In this document: piece by piece, positions 24,701 through 32,492 of the stretch
How the letters are laid out: every line of letters starts with the position of its first letter
Position numbering within the stretch: the first letter of the stretch is position 1
NCBI RefSeq assembly: GCF_013488225.1
Contig: NZ_CP041238.1
Span: forward strand, 2,381,501 to 2,445,500
Length of the DNA stretch: 64,000 nt
Reading direction: 5' to 3'
DNA from: Sinorhizobium mexicanum
Lineage (GTDB): Bacteria; Pseudomonadota; Alphaproteobacteria; Rhizobiales; Rhizobiaceae
The notes under the pieces: model-generated
Database searches by the model: none
What the model was told of the DNA's origin: nothing
What the model saw: only the letters and a program-made list of their open reading frames with translations
Program-made: the position numbers and the translations under genes

Positions 24701-26612
24701 GGTCAGCGTCGACGTTACAAGCGCGGATGGTGTCTACCATACGGGGCAGACGATCTCCGTTACCGTCAGCTTCGACAGTGCCGTGACGGTTGCCGGCGGT
24801 ACCCCGACCCTGGTCCTGGAGACGGGATCCGTCGACCACGTCGCGACCTACGTATCCGGATCGGGCTCGAACACGCTCACCTTCAAATACACCGTGCAGG
24901 CGGGCGATCACAGCACTGATCTCGACTATGCCTCCATCGCTGCGCTGGTGCTCAACGGCGCGACCATAAAGGATGCGAACGGCAACGACGCGGTGCTGAC
25001 CTTGCCGACGGTCGGCGGTTCAGGTTCGATCGCCGGACAGAACAACATCGTCATCGACGGTATAGCCCCCTCGGTTGCGAACGTCGCCGTGCCTGCGAAC
25101 GGCACCTATATGAATGGCGACAACCTGACGTTCACGGTCACATTCCAGGAAGCGGTCGTCGTCGATACAGCCGGCGGCGCTCCGCGCATCGCCGTCACGC
25201 TCGACACCGGCGGAACGGTCTATGCCAATTATGTCGGCGGCAGTGGCACCGCCGCACTGACTTTCCGCCTGACGGTGATCGACGACCAGCGCGACACCAA
25301 CGGCATCACCCTCGGTTCCGCCCTCCTTCTGAACGGCGGCACGATCCGCGACAGTGCCGGAAACAACGCCGTGCTGACGTTCAACAACGTTGCATCGACC
25401 GCATCGGTCTTTGTCGACGGCATCGTCAACGACGCGCCCCGTCTCACCGGCGATTTGCGTGCGACCGTCGCGGAAGGCGGCAGCTACAAGCTTGTTACCG
25501 CCGACCTCGGGTTCACCGATCCCGACGACACGGCCGCAGGTGTCACATTCTTCATCTCCAGCGTCACCAACGGGACGGTGCTCGTCAACGGCGTCGCTGC
25601 AACGCGCTTCACCGGCACGCAGCTCGCCGGCGGTCTCGTCAGCTTCCGCCACAATGGTTCGGACACGACCGCGGCGTCCTTCAAGGTCTTCGTGGAGGAT
25701 GGCAACGAAGATCTCTCCACGCCCGTTTCCGCCACCTTCAACTTCACGGTGAACGCGGTCAACGACGCCCCGACGCTGACGCTGACGCAGCGACTCGCAA
25801 CGATTGCGGAAAATGCCTCGACCGCGACCGAGCGCAAGGTGGCCGATCTTCTCATCTCCGACGACGGGCTCGGCAGCAACGCCCTCACGCTCGCCGGCGC
25901 CGATTCATCGCTCTTTGCCGTTCATAACAACGCACTGTGGCTGAAGGCCGGCGCGCGGCTCGATTTCGAGACCAACCCCTTCCTCGATGTCAGCGTATTG
26001 GTCGACGACAAGACGATCGGAACCGGAGCCGAGGCGACGAAAACGGTCCGGGTCTCGGTCACCGATGCGGTCGAGCGCTATGTTGGCAGTTCAGGCGCCA
26101 ACACGCTGACCGGCACGTCGGCCGCGAACGAGTATTTCGACGGCGGCGCGGGCAATGACACGATCAATGGCGGAGCCGGCAAGGATACGATCGTCGGGGG
26201 GCTCGGGGCAGACCGGCTGACCGGCGGCGCCGGAAACGATACCTTCGTCTTCAACCTGATCGACGACTCCGCGAAGGGCTTCTCCGGCTATGTCAACAAT
26301 GTCGCCTATGGTCCGGCCTCGGGCGCCGGCTATCGCGACATCATCACGGACTTCGGCAATGGCGATGACGTGATCAGCCTGACCGCTATCGACGCCAATA
26401 CCGGACTCGCGGGCAACCAGGCCTTCACCTGGCGCGGTACGGGTGCGTTCACGCGCAAGGCCGGAGAGCTGATCTACAAGACGTTCGATGCCGCCGGCAC
26501 CGCCAACGACAAGACGATCATCTACGGCGACGTCACCGGTGACGGCCGCGCCGATTTCCAGATCGAGCTTTCCGGGATCAAGGCGCTCGTTGCCGGCGAC
26601 TTCCTTCTTTAA
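21768..26612 (+). CDS. Giant RTX adhesin with VCBS/cadherin-like repeats
   Basis: A 1614-residue secreted repeat protein without a Sec signal. Residues 1-165 form an N-terminal domain. About 165-590 hold three similar 140-residue repeats (each with DGDNTTL or DADNTTL and LAFTN). About 590-975 hold three VNDAP-type cadherin-like repeats, about 975-1220 two Ig-like SVTVSFDSAV repeats, and 1220-1440 further cadherin-like domains. From 1440 there are RTX nonapeptides (DGGAGNDTINGGAGKDTIVG, GGAGNDTFVF) and a type I secretion tail. AGGAG precedes the ATG. It is probably a Ca2+-dependent surface adhesin exported by a T1SS; no T1SS genes are in the window. Confidence 0.88.
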   Translation: MVQTLVDFSAGQITDGSAGGADNTLSAGGLVFTISAQGNWSANFDNGRFNFTEDAAFGGGQFSITVTSTTGAKLDFYDYQISMNSDPLVIGSWSPGLGLDGTTWYDDNIHGDGVGPYYYRAIFGGNVPALSPQTSLNIGDLIVPDTTTTGTISFWLDNITVELANQRPVAATSGGTSSFTEGNNTVSTPIAVDSGVTISDGDNTTLASATVSITGSFQSGQDVLAFTNTSAVTFGNIVASFNALTGVMTLTSAGGTATLAQWQSALRAVTYTNTSESPNTAPRTVSFVVNDGSDNSTVATKIVNVSAVDDAPIVSTSGGSTAFSEGNNTTSTPVAVDAGLTIADADNTTLTSATVAITGNFHGGEDVLAFTNSSSATFGNIMASYNGSTGVLTLASAGGSATVAQWQAALRAVTYTNSSETPDTSNRTVAFTTNDGTLNSSTVTKTVTVASTNDAPVLTTTGGSTAFTEGGSTVAVDGGVTLSDADNTTLAFATVAITGNFQSSQDVLAFANDGSTMGNITASYNAGTGVLTLTSAGGVATLAEWQAALRSVAYANTSETPGAATRTISFVANDGSTSSTAGIKTVTVTSVNDAPEVTVPGSISVVEDSTAAITGISFSDADAGGGSVTVTLSVGAGSLGATSGGGVTVGGTASSLTLTGSIANINAFIAASNLHYTTAANATGNVTLTAAISDNGNTGGAPQSDVDTVTLVVTPLNDVPVITAPGSIAVAEDAATTVTGISFADVDAGSASVTVSLTVPSGALAATSAGGVLVSGGGTGTLTLSGSITDINAFIAASKVNFVPVANATSDVVLTAAINDGGNSGTGGALTTTTTVTLVTTAINDAPVNHVPGQQVIDTNSTLVFSSGNSNAITVSDIDAGGGTVQVTLTASNGLISLAGTTGLTFVVGSGAGDAMMTFEGTVTDINAALNGMAFLPTAGYSGPATLQVITNDLGRMGSGGAQTDTDTIPINVGVTEVVSVDVTSADGVYHTGQTISVTVSFDSAVTVAGGTPTLVLETGSVDHVATYVSGSGSNTLTFKYTVQAGDHSTDLDYASIAALVLNGATIKDANGNDAVLTLPTVGGSGSIAGQNNIVIDGIAPSVANVAVPANGTYMNGDNLTFTVTFQEAVVVDTAGGAPRIAVTLDTGGTVYANYVGGSGTAALTFRLTVIDDQRDTNGITLGSALLLNGGTIRDSAGNNAVLTFNNVASTASVFVDGIVNDAPRLTGDLRATVAEGGSYKLVTADLGFTDPDDTAAGVTFFISSVTNGTVLVNGVAATRFTGTQLAGGLVSFRHNGSDTTAASFKVFVEDGNEDLSTPVSATFNFTVNAVNDAPTLTLTQRLATIAENASTATERKVADLLISDDGLGSNALTLAGADSSLFAVHNNALWLKAGARLDFETNPFLDVSVLVDDKTIGTGAEATKTVRVSVTDAVERYVGSSGANTLTGTSAANEYFDGGAGNDTINGGAGKDTIVGGLGADRLTGGAGNDTFVFNLIDDSAKGFSGYVNNVAYGPASGAGYRDIITDFGNGDDVISLTAIDANTGLAGNQAFTWRGTGAFTRKAGELIYKTFDAAGTANDKTIIYGDVTGDGRADFQIELSGIKALVAGDFLL

Positions 26613-26794
26613 GGCGAGACATGGGGGACGCCGCAGGCGTCGCCTGCTCGACCGCTCAGCAGGGAAAACCCACCGGCAGTGCATGCGGCGTCGCGACTGA
26701 AATCAAGCGCCGCGCGTCGCGGCGATACTTCGCCCGCGTCCGGCAAAAAGGGCGCGCCGAATTTGCAGCCATCCGAGCTGAACACTGGACGATC

Positions 26795-28204
26795 CTAGGA
26801 CGCCAGCGTGTCGAGCAGCGCCAGTTCGGACATCACGCGGTTTCGTCCTGCATGTTTCGCCATGTAGAGGAACTGGTCGGCCGCGTGCAGGTAGTTGTCG
26901 AAGGCTTCCGCGACCTCGATGGTCGCAAGGCCGATCGAGATCGTGATCGTCAGTTCCTCGTCGTCTGCGACGATTTTCGACCGTTCCAGTTCGACCCGCA
27001 GCCGCTCGCAAAAGTCGTAGGCGCGCCGCGCGTCAAGCCCGTTGAAGAGAATACCGAACTCCTCGCCGCCGAGGCGCGCCAGCAGATGCTCCTCTCCAAC
27101 GAGCGCCTTCAGACGCCGCGCCACGTGTTTCAGCACGATGTCGCCGATCTCGTGCCCATAGGTGTCGTTGAGACGCTTGAAATGGTCGATGTCGAGAACC
27201 GCGATCGAGGTGCTGTCACCGCGCCTCAGGCATTGCTCGACAAGCCGCGGGCCGGTGAGGAAGAAGTGGCGGCGGTTGTAAATGTTCGTCAGATAGTCGC
27301 TCGCCGCCAAGCGGCGCAACGCCTGCAAGCGCTTCTGCATGGCGGCGGCCTGCCCTACCCTGGCACTGAATTCCGCCTCGAGGAACGGCTTGCGGATGAA
27401 ATCCACCCCGCCCGCCTCAAGGAAGCGCGCCGCCAGCCGGGCATCGCCGTCATCGGAGAGGCCGATGACCGGGGTGGCCTCCTCGCCCTGGCGACTACGG
27501 ATTTCGGCGATGAGTGCCGGGCCGCTCATGTCGTCCAGTTCAGTGTCCGTGACGATCAGATCGATCGTCTCGCCTGCATCGAGCAGCCGCAACGCTTCTC
27601 CAGCCGCGGACGCCTCGATGACGGAGAATCGCTGCCGACGCAAGAGACCGGCGAGATCGTAGCGCGACCCCTTGTTGGGATCGACGAGCAGCACCGTCGT
27701 CCGGCCGTCTGTCAGGGCCCGGTCGACGGCGGCGATCAGGCGCTCGATCGATTGCGGTTCGTGCTTCACGATGCAGCCCAGCACGTCCTTGCCCAGGATT
27801 TGCTCGCGCGTCCCGTCGTTGAAGGCACCGGTAAACACGATCGCGGGTATGTTGCTGGCGAGCACGAAATCGAGCGCCTCGCAATTCGGCGCGTCCGGCA
27901 GGTTGAGGTCGACCACTGCCAACGAGAATTCGTCAGCCCCTGCGGCAAGCTCGGTCTTCACAGCCGCGAGCGTCCCGCAATGCGTGACCCGTGCACCGAG
28001 CATGGTTTCCAGCCCGTGTTTCAACGCCGTCGCGAACATGCGCGAATCTTCGACGAGCAGCAGTCGCTTGTCGCGATGCTTCTGCGCGCTGTTCGCCTGC
28101 CCCGACGTGCGACGTAGTCTCACGGTTCCAGCAACCCCATCCCTGCAGCACCGGCGCCTCGCCCCCGAGATGCCCGATAGCTGCAACCAATTGAATTCAT
28201 GCAC
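26795..28204 (-). CDS. Diguanylate cyclase response regulator (REC-REC-GGDEF)
   Basis: About 469 residues. Receiver 1 begins near residue 47 (KRLLLVEDSRMF; acceptor Asp in AVVDLNLPD). Receiver 2 begins near 170 (TTVLLVDPNKGSR; Asp in IVTDTELDD). The C-terminal GGDEF domain has SDYLTNIYNRRHF, LDIDHFKRLNDTYGH and an active GGEEF. The inhibitory RxxD motif is absent (GEEH instead), so product feedback is unlikely. It makes c-di-GMP. The frame opens with a GTG at 28204; the first 45 residues look poorly conserved, and a GTG at 28123 is an alternative. Confidence 0.85.
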   Translation of the reverse strand: MHEFNWLQLSGISGARRRCCRDGVAGTVRLRRTSGQANSAQKHRDKRLLLVEDSRMFATALKHGLETMLGARVTHCGTLAAVKTELAAGADEFSLAVVDLNLPDAPNCEALDFVLASNIPAIVFTGAFNDGTREQILGKDVLGCIVKHEPQSIERLIAAVDRALTDGRTTVLLVDPNKGSRYDLAGLLRRQRFSVIEASAAGEALRLLDAGETIDLIVTDTELDDMSGPALIAEIRSRQGEEATPVIGLSDDGDARLAARFLEAGGVDFIRKPFLEAEFSARVGQAAAMQKRLQALRRLAASDYLTNIYNRRHFFLTGPRLVEQCLRRGDSTSIAVLDIDHFKRLNDTYGHEIGDIVLKHVARRLKALVGEEHLLARLGGEEFGILFNGLDARRAYDFCERLRVELERSKIVADDEELTITISIGLATIEVAEAFDNYLHAADQFLYMAKHAGRNRVMSELALLDTLAS

Positions 28205-28451
28205 GCTTCCTGACTTCTGTTCAGTGATTCATGCACTGGCCGCGGGCGTGCTCCCCGAGGGTGACGCCGGCCAGAGAGTAACAATTGCGCTGGCGCGCAT
28301 CAGCCGAGTTGCCATCTGGCCGCGCACCCATCTTCCCCATTATTTTAGGTGGATTGAAAGGCCTGCCGGTTGCGATTCCGTTAACGCAGCAACCGACAGT
28401 GCAAAATCCACAGCACGGAAGCCTGCCGCGGAACCCGAAAGTAGCGCGGGG

Positions 28452-29285
28452 TCAGGCCGGGATTTTCATCTTCCCGCTCAAGGTGCGGATCTTGGTCAGC
28501 GTGTCGAGGTTCTGGTTGACGCGGCAGTAGAATTCCTCGTTGACGAAGGGACGCACGACAAAATCATTGCCCCCGGCCTTGAGGAAGCGTGCGGAAAGCA
28601 GCCGGTTGGTCGAGGACGAGACGCCGATGATACGCAACTGATGCGGGCCGTGCGCCGCCCGGATCCGGCGTGTCAGCTCGAATCCGTCGATATCCGGCAT
28701 GTTGTAGTCGGTGATGACGAGCGCGACGTCAGGATTGTTTTTCAGGATTTCAAGCGCTGCGGCACCGCTCTCGGCTGAGCTGGTGCGGAAATTGTAGCGC
28801 TTGAGCTGCGTCGTCAAAAGCGCCCGCGCCGTCGGGCTGTCGTCGACGATCAGCACGTGATGTTTCTGGTTGGTCAGGAACCGGCAGACAGACTCCGCCA
28901 GCATGTCGACCGCGAAGACGCTGTCCTTGATGACGTAATCGACGAGGTCCTTGGAAAGGATCGCCTCGCGCGTGCTCTCCTGGAACGAGCCGGTGAAGAC
29001 GATCGTCGGCACGCTCATGTCGATCAGATAGTTCAGCGCCTCGCCGTTTTCGGCACCGGGCAGATTGATGTTGGAGATCGCGAGCGAAGCCGGAAAGGAG
29101 GCATTCTCAACGGCGAACTGCAGATCCTCGTAGTCGCGGCAGACAATCACGTCGATGTCGAACAGCTCCTTCAGCCGTTTCGAAACCATCGACGCAAAGA
29201 GGTTTGAGTCCTCGGCAAGCACGATGCGGTGTTCGCCGAGGGATTCGCCGGAATAGTACATTCCGGATACGCCGAAAAATGACAT
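28452..29285 (-). CDS. Dual-receiver response regulator with a degenerate first receiver
   Basis: A 277-residue protein of two REC domains and no output domain. REC2 is canonical (HVLIVDDSPTARALL; acceptor Asp in ITDYNMPDIDG). In REC1 (HRIVLAEDSNLF) the acceptor position reads ISNINLPG, with Asn instead of Asp, so it cannot be phosphorylated there. AGGCGATCA before the ATG at 29285 fits; an in-frame ATG at 29321 lacks a site. It shares layout with the adjacent diguanylate cyclase and is probably its partner or a phosphate sink for the same kinase. Confidence 0.85.
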   Translation of the reverse strand: MSFFGVSGMYYSGESLGEHRIVLAEDSNLFASMVSKRLKELFDIDVIVCRDYEDLQFAVENASFPASLAISNINLPGAENGEALNYLIDMSVPTIVFTGSFQESTREAILSKDLVDYVIKDSVFAVDMLAESVCRFLTNQKHHVLIVDDSPTARALLTTQLKRYNFRTSSAESGAAALEILKNNPDVALVITDYNMPDIDGFELTRRIRAAHGPHQLRIIGVSSSTNRLLSARFLKAGGNDFVVRPFVNEEFYCRVNQNLDTLTKIRTLSGKMKIPA

Positions 29286-29551
29286 TGATCGCCTATGAGA
29301 AAGAGTGTCCCGGGGACGCATGCTAGGGGGAAAAGGCTTTATCGCGTGTTAATGCCGACCGACACCAGCCCGCCTTCGTTCCAGCAATCGCCTCCTCCAA
29401 AAGCATGAAACACCTCCACCTTCGCGGCAGTGAGTACGACCGTTGCCGTATGCATCAGAACGAATATCCGAATTTTTTCATGTGATGATCTGCGTCAGGA
29501 TAGGCTGCGGTCGTTCTCGAAACCGTGTGCTGGAAAAGGCGGGAGAGAACC

Positions 29552-30391
29552 ATGTCATCGCCCAGAAAGCAGCGCCCGCGGATCAATCGGGCAAGACGTC
29601 ACTTCCTCGGTCTGGCCGCCGCGGCCGGCGCCAGAATTGCGGCAATGGGCACTCTTGCCGTGACGACTTTCTTGCCGTCTTCGACAGCCCAGGCAAAACC
29701 GGGAAATGGACCGAAACCCGGCAAAGGGCCGGGGAGCAGCCCCGGCAACGGCCCCAAATGTCTTCCCCGTGGTACTTCCATCATGACCCCGACAGGCGAG
29801 GTCCGGATCGAAGATCTCCGGATCGGTGATCTCGTAGAGACCGTGCGCGGGGAAGCCCATGCGATCAAATGGATCGGCCGCGATCTCTACCGGCTGAGCG
29901 GGTCCCGCTGGAACAACAGCGTCATGCCGATCCGCATCTGCCGGCATGCGCTCGATGAACAGACGCCGCATCGGGATCTTTACCTCTCTCCCGGCCACGC
30001 TCTGTTCATCGATGGCGTACTCATCAGAGTGCAGGATCTCATCAATGGAACGTCGATCATGCCCGCCCTTCCCGCGGACGCGCGCGAGATCGAGTATTTC
30101 CATATCGCGCTCGATACGCATGAAGTGATCCTGGCGGAAGGCGCTCCGGTCGAAACCCTTCTTCTCGAGGCCGACATCCACGAGGGCTTCACGAATTTCG
30201 CGGAGTTCGCGCGACTCTATCCCGGGCCGCAGCCTCAGATGACGCCTTTTGCGCCGATCGTCGGCTATGGCGGGCGCGCACATCTGAAGGCCCTGCTGCG
30301 CCTCGCAGCAGGCCCCTTTGCGCGGGTGCGTGCGCCGATAGAAGAGAGCTATGAGAGAATTGCCGCACGCGCCGAGCAACTCATCGGCTGA
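29552..30391 (+). CDS. Tat-exported Hint-domain protein
   Basis: A 279-residue protein. The N-terminus has a twin-arginine signal (NRARRHFLGLAAAAGARI), ending near TAQA at about residue 48. A low-complexity Pro/Gly/Lys linker (GNGPKPGKGPGSSPGNGP) follows, then a Hint_2-type domain from Cys70 (CLPRGTSIMTPTGEVRIEDL; LYLSPGHALFIDGVLIRVQD). Such Hint domains are found alone or at the ends of secreted alphaproteobacterial repeat proteins. A GGGAGAG site precedes the ATG. The biochemical role is unknown: self-processing is possible because the nucleophile Cys and the SPGH block are present, but no C-terminal partner domain is seen. Confidence 0.8.
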   Translation: MSSPRKQRPRINRARRHFLGLAAAAGARIAAMGTLAVTTFLPSSTAQAKPGNGPKPGKGPGSSPGNGPKCLPRGTSIMTPTGEVRIEDLRIGDLVETVRGEAHAIKWIGRDLYRLSGSRWNNSVMPIRICRHALDEQTPHRDLYLSPGHALFIDGVLIRVQDLINGTSIMPALPADAREIEYFHIALDTHEVILAEGAPVETLLLEADIHEGFTNFAEFARLYPGPQPQMTPFAPIVGYGGRAHLKALLRLAAGPFARVRAPIEESYERIAARAEQLIG

Positions 30392-30490
30392 TTGACGCGC
30401 GGCCCTCTCCCACTGCGCTTTCCCCGCGCCGTCCGCTCTAACGTTAGAGTGATCATGATCTTGGGTCCGGTCGAGCCAAGATCATCGTCA

Positions 30491-30597
30491 CTACAGCGCC
30501 GTGCGTCCTTCAGGACGCACCAAGGACGCTGTAAGTCTTTGAATCCACGCATCGTGCTTTCCGAAAATCGATTCCGATTTTCGGGCCGATGCGCTAG
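30491..30597 (+). repeat. Mosaic repeat family 1, copy 1
   Basis: It begins with ACAGCGCCGTGCGTCCTTCA, has an internal GTGCGTCC/GGACGCAC hairpin, then GACGCTGTA, then GAAAATCG-ATTC-CGATTTTC near the end. The same plan occurs at 33914, 44594, 48141 (inverted), 54287 and 55937. It sits right after the RTX protein stop. Confidence 0.75.
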
Positions 30598-32210
30598 GCG
30601 AACACGATGTCGTCCGCCGAGAGATCGGACAGCGATACGTTGTCGAGCGTGAGCCCAAAGGTGCTGGACCCGTTGAAGGCGATGTAGAGTCCATCGCCCG
30701 TCTCGGTCGCCGCCGCAACGAGGTCGGCGAAGCTGTCGATCCCGGTGACTGTGGAGGCGTGGCCGATGAACCGCAGCACGTCGCCGCCGTCGGCGTCGAA
30801 GTCGGTGATGTGGTCGACACCGTCACGGGACAGTGTATCGGACGACCACAGGAAGGCATCGGCGCCGAGACCGCCCGTCATGACGTCGTCTCCGGCACCA
30901 CCCCAAAGCAGGTCGTTGCCGGCGCCGCCATCCAGGCGGTCGTTGCCGTCGTTGCCCGTGAGGGTGTCGTTGCCGGCGAGCGTCCGGATAATGTCGTCGG
31001 CCGCGCCGCCTGCCAGGTTGAATGTCTCGATATTGGTGAATATCAGCGTCTTGCCGAGGACGCCCGTCGCCGCATCGAAATTGGTCACACCCGGAAGTGG
31101 CGCAGTGACGTGCAGCGTGTCGTTTCCGCGACCGCCATCGATGATCCCGGAGGGAGCGCTCACCAGGATCAGATCATCACCGGCGCCGCCGTCGATGATC
31201 GTCTCGCCGTCGTCGAAGCTCGTTCCGGCATCGTAGATCTCATCGTTGCCGGCGCCGCCCATCAGCACATCATTGCCGCCGACGCTGATCAGGATATCGT
31301 CGCCGGCGCCGCCATAAAGGGCGTCATCACCACCTCCGGAGGATATGTAGTCCCTGCCGCCGCTGCCGAATACGTAATTGTCGCCCTCGCCCATGTGGGA
31401 GCTCAACGAGGACAGGTTCCCCGCGATCAGCGTATCGTTACCGCTGCCGAGATCCACACTGGCGACCTCGATGCCGCTGATCAGCGTACCGGTCGAGGCA
31501 AAACCCTGCGCGAAATCGACGGTCACGTCCTCGGTCCTGCCTTCATCGGACAACGTGAGCGTATCCCGGCCGTTCCCGCCGTCGATCACCGCCGAGGAAA
31601 GCGTGGTAACGATGTTATCGTTGTCGTCTCCGGCGAAGATGCGGTTCGCGCCGCTCGTGTCGACGATGATGTCGCCGCCGCTACCCGTATCGATCGTGTC
31701 GTCGCCGAACATGCTGGTGCCGTCGTCGAGGTCGGCGCCATAGGGACCGATAATGTCGTTTCCGGCGCCGGTCGAGATGACGTCGTCGCTTGCCGCACCG
31801 AAGATCCGGTCGTCGCCGCTTCCGGTAGTCAGCACCAGCCTCTCGATACGATTGAAGAATATGTGGTCCCAATTGGATGTGTTGTAGCCGATGATGCCGT
31901 GGCCGTGCTCGCCACTGAACCGGACCGTGGTGCTGACGCTGGAGAGATCGACCACCAGCGTATCGACGCCGGCCCCGCCGGTAACTGCGCCGCCGGTGCC
32001 GATCAGCGCGATCTGGTCGTCGCCCTCGCCACCATCGAGGCGGTCGTAGCCGGCCATGCTCGTCAGCCGGTCGTCTCCTGCGCCACCATCGACCAGATCG
32101 TCACCCTCACCCGCATCGATCTCATCGTCCCCGATGAGGCCCCAGATGCGATCCTTCACGTCAGTTCCTAGTAAGGCGTCATTTCCGGCAGTACCCACAA
32201 TAGTGGCCAT
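30594..32210 (-). CDS. RTX Ca2+-binding secreted protein
   Basis: A 538-residue protein beginning MATIVGTAGNDALLGTDVKD with no Sec signal. Almost the whole length is RTX-type GGxGxDxUx nonapeptides in several blocks (DAGEGDDLVDGGAGDDRLTS; YGGAGDDILISVGGNDVLMG; GGAGNDLLWGGAGDDVMTGG). It ends in a T1SS-type tail (ITDFDADGGDVLRFIG...DDIVFA). A GGGAGAG site supports the ATG at 32210. No enzyme domain is visible, so it may be structural. The upstream 280 bases are AT-rich. The Hint-domain gene ends about 200 bases past its stop, in convergent orientation. Confidence 0.87.
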   Translation of the reverse strand: MATIVGTAGNDALLGTDVKDRIWGLIGDDEIDAGEGDDLVDGGAGDDRLTSMAGYDRLDGGEGDDQIALIGTGGAVTGGAGVDTLVVDLSSVSTTVRFSGEHGHGIIGYNTSNWDHIFFNRIERLVLTTGSGDDRIFGAASDDVISTGAGNDIIGPYGADLDDGTSMFGDDTIDTGSGGDIIVDTSGANRIFAGDDNDNIVTTLSSAVIDGGNGRDTLTLSDEGRTEDVTVDFAQGFASTGTLISGIEVASVDLGSGNDTLIAGNLSSLSSHMGEGDNYVFGSGGRDYISSGGGDDALYGGAGDDILISVGGNDVLMGGAGNDEIYDAGTSFDDGETIIDGGAGDDLILVSAPSGIIDGGRGNDTLHVTAPLPGVTNFDAATGVLGKTLIFTNIETFNLAGGAADDIIRTLAGNDTLTGNDGNDRLDGGAGNDLLWGGAGDDVMTGGLGADAFLWSSDTLSRDGVDHITDFDADGGDVLRFIGHASTVTGIDSFADLVAAATETGDGLYIAFNGSSTFGLTLDNVSLSDLSADDIVFA

Positions 32211-32492
32211 GTTGCGCTCTCCCAGCCCAAAAATATAATGATGAAACCTCATTACTGTATTTCCAGTTGAAACGCTATAAAGAATTAAGAAATACCTTTA
32301 GAAAACAATACAATAAGTACTTTACTTCAAAATTTCAATTAATATAACCAAATATATACTTTCCGAAGCACCAAGCATCGTCTCACTCAGCAAGCCAGAT
32401 CCCGTCGACAGGAGGTTTCTGGGGCAGCTTTTCGCCGAGATCACCTGATCAAATACGCTGACCGCGCGGCGAATTCCGTATAGAATGGCGCG
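32211..32492. promoter_or_regulatory. AT-rich divergent promoter region
   Basis: 282 bases between the RTX protein and the DUF5939-type cyclase. The 32260-32360 stretch is markedly AT-rich against a GC-rich background (runs such as TTAATATAACCAAATATATA). It probably holds the RTX promoter and may bind nucleoid proteins such as MucR/H-NS analogues; that last point is inference. Confidence 0.5.

Noticed and set aside
26621..28117. Plus-strand frame of 498 aa
   Set aside because: Antisense shadow of the diguanylate cyclase.
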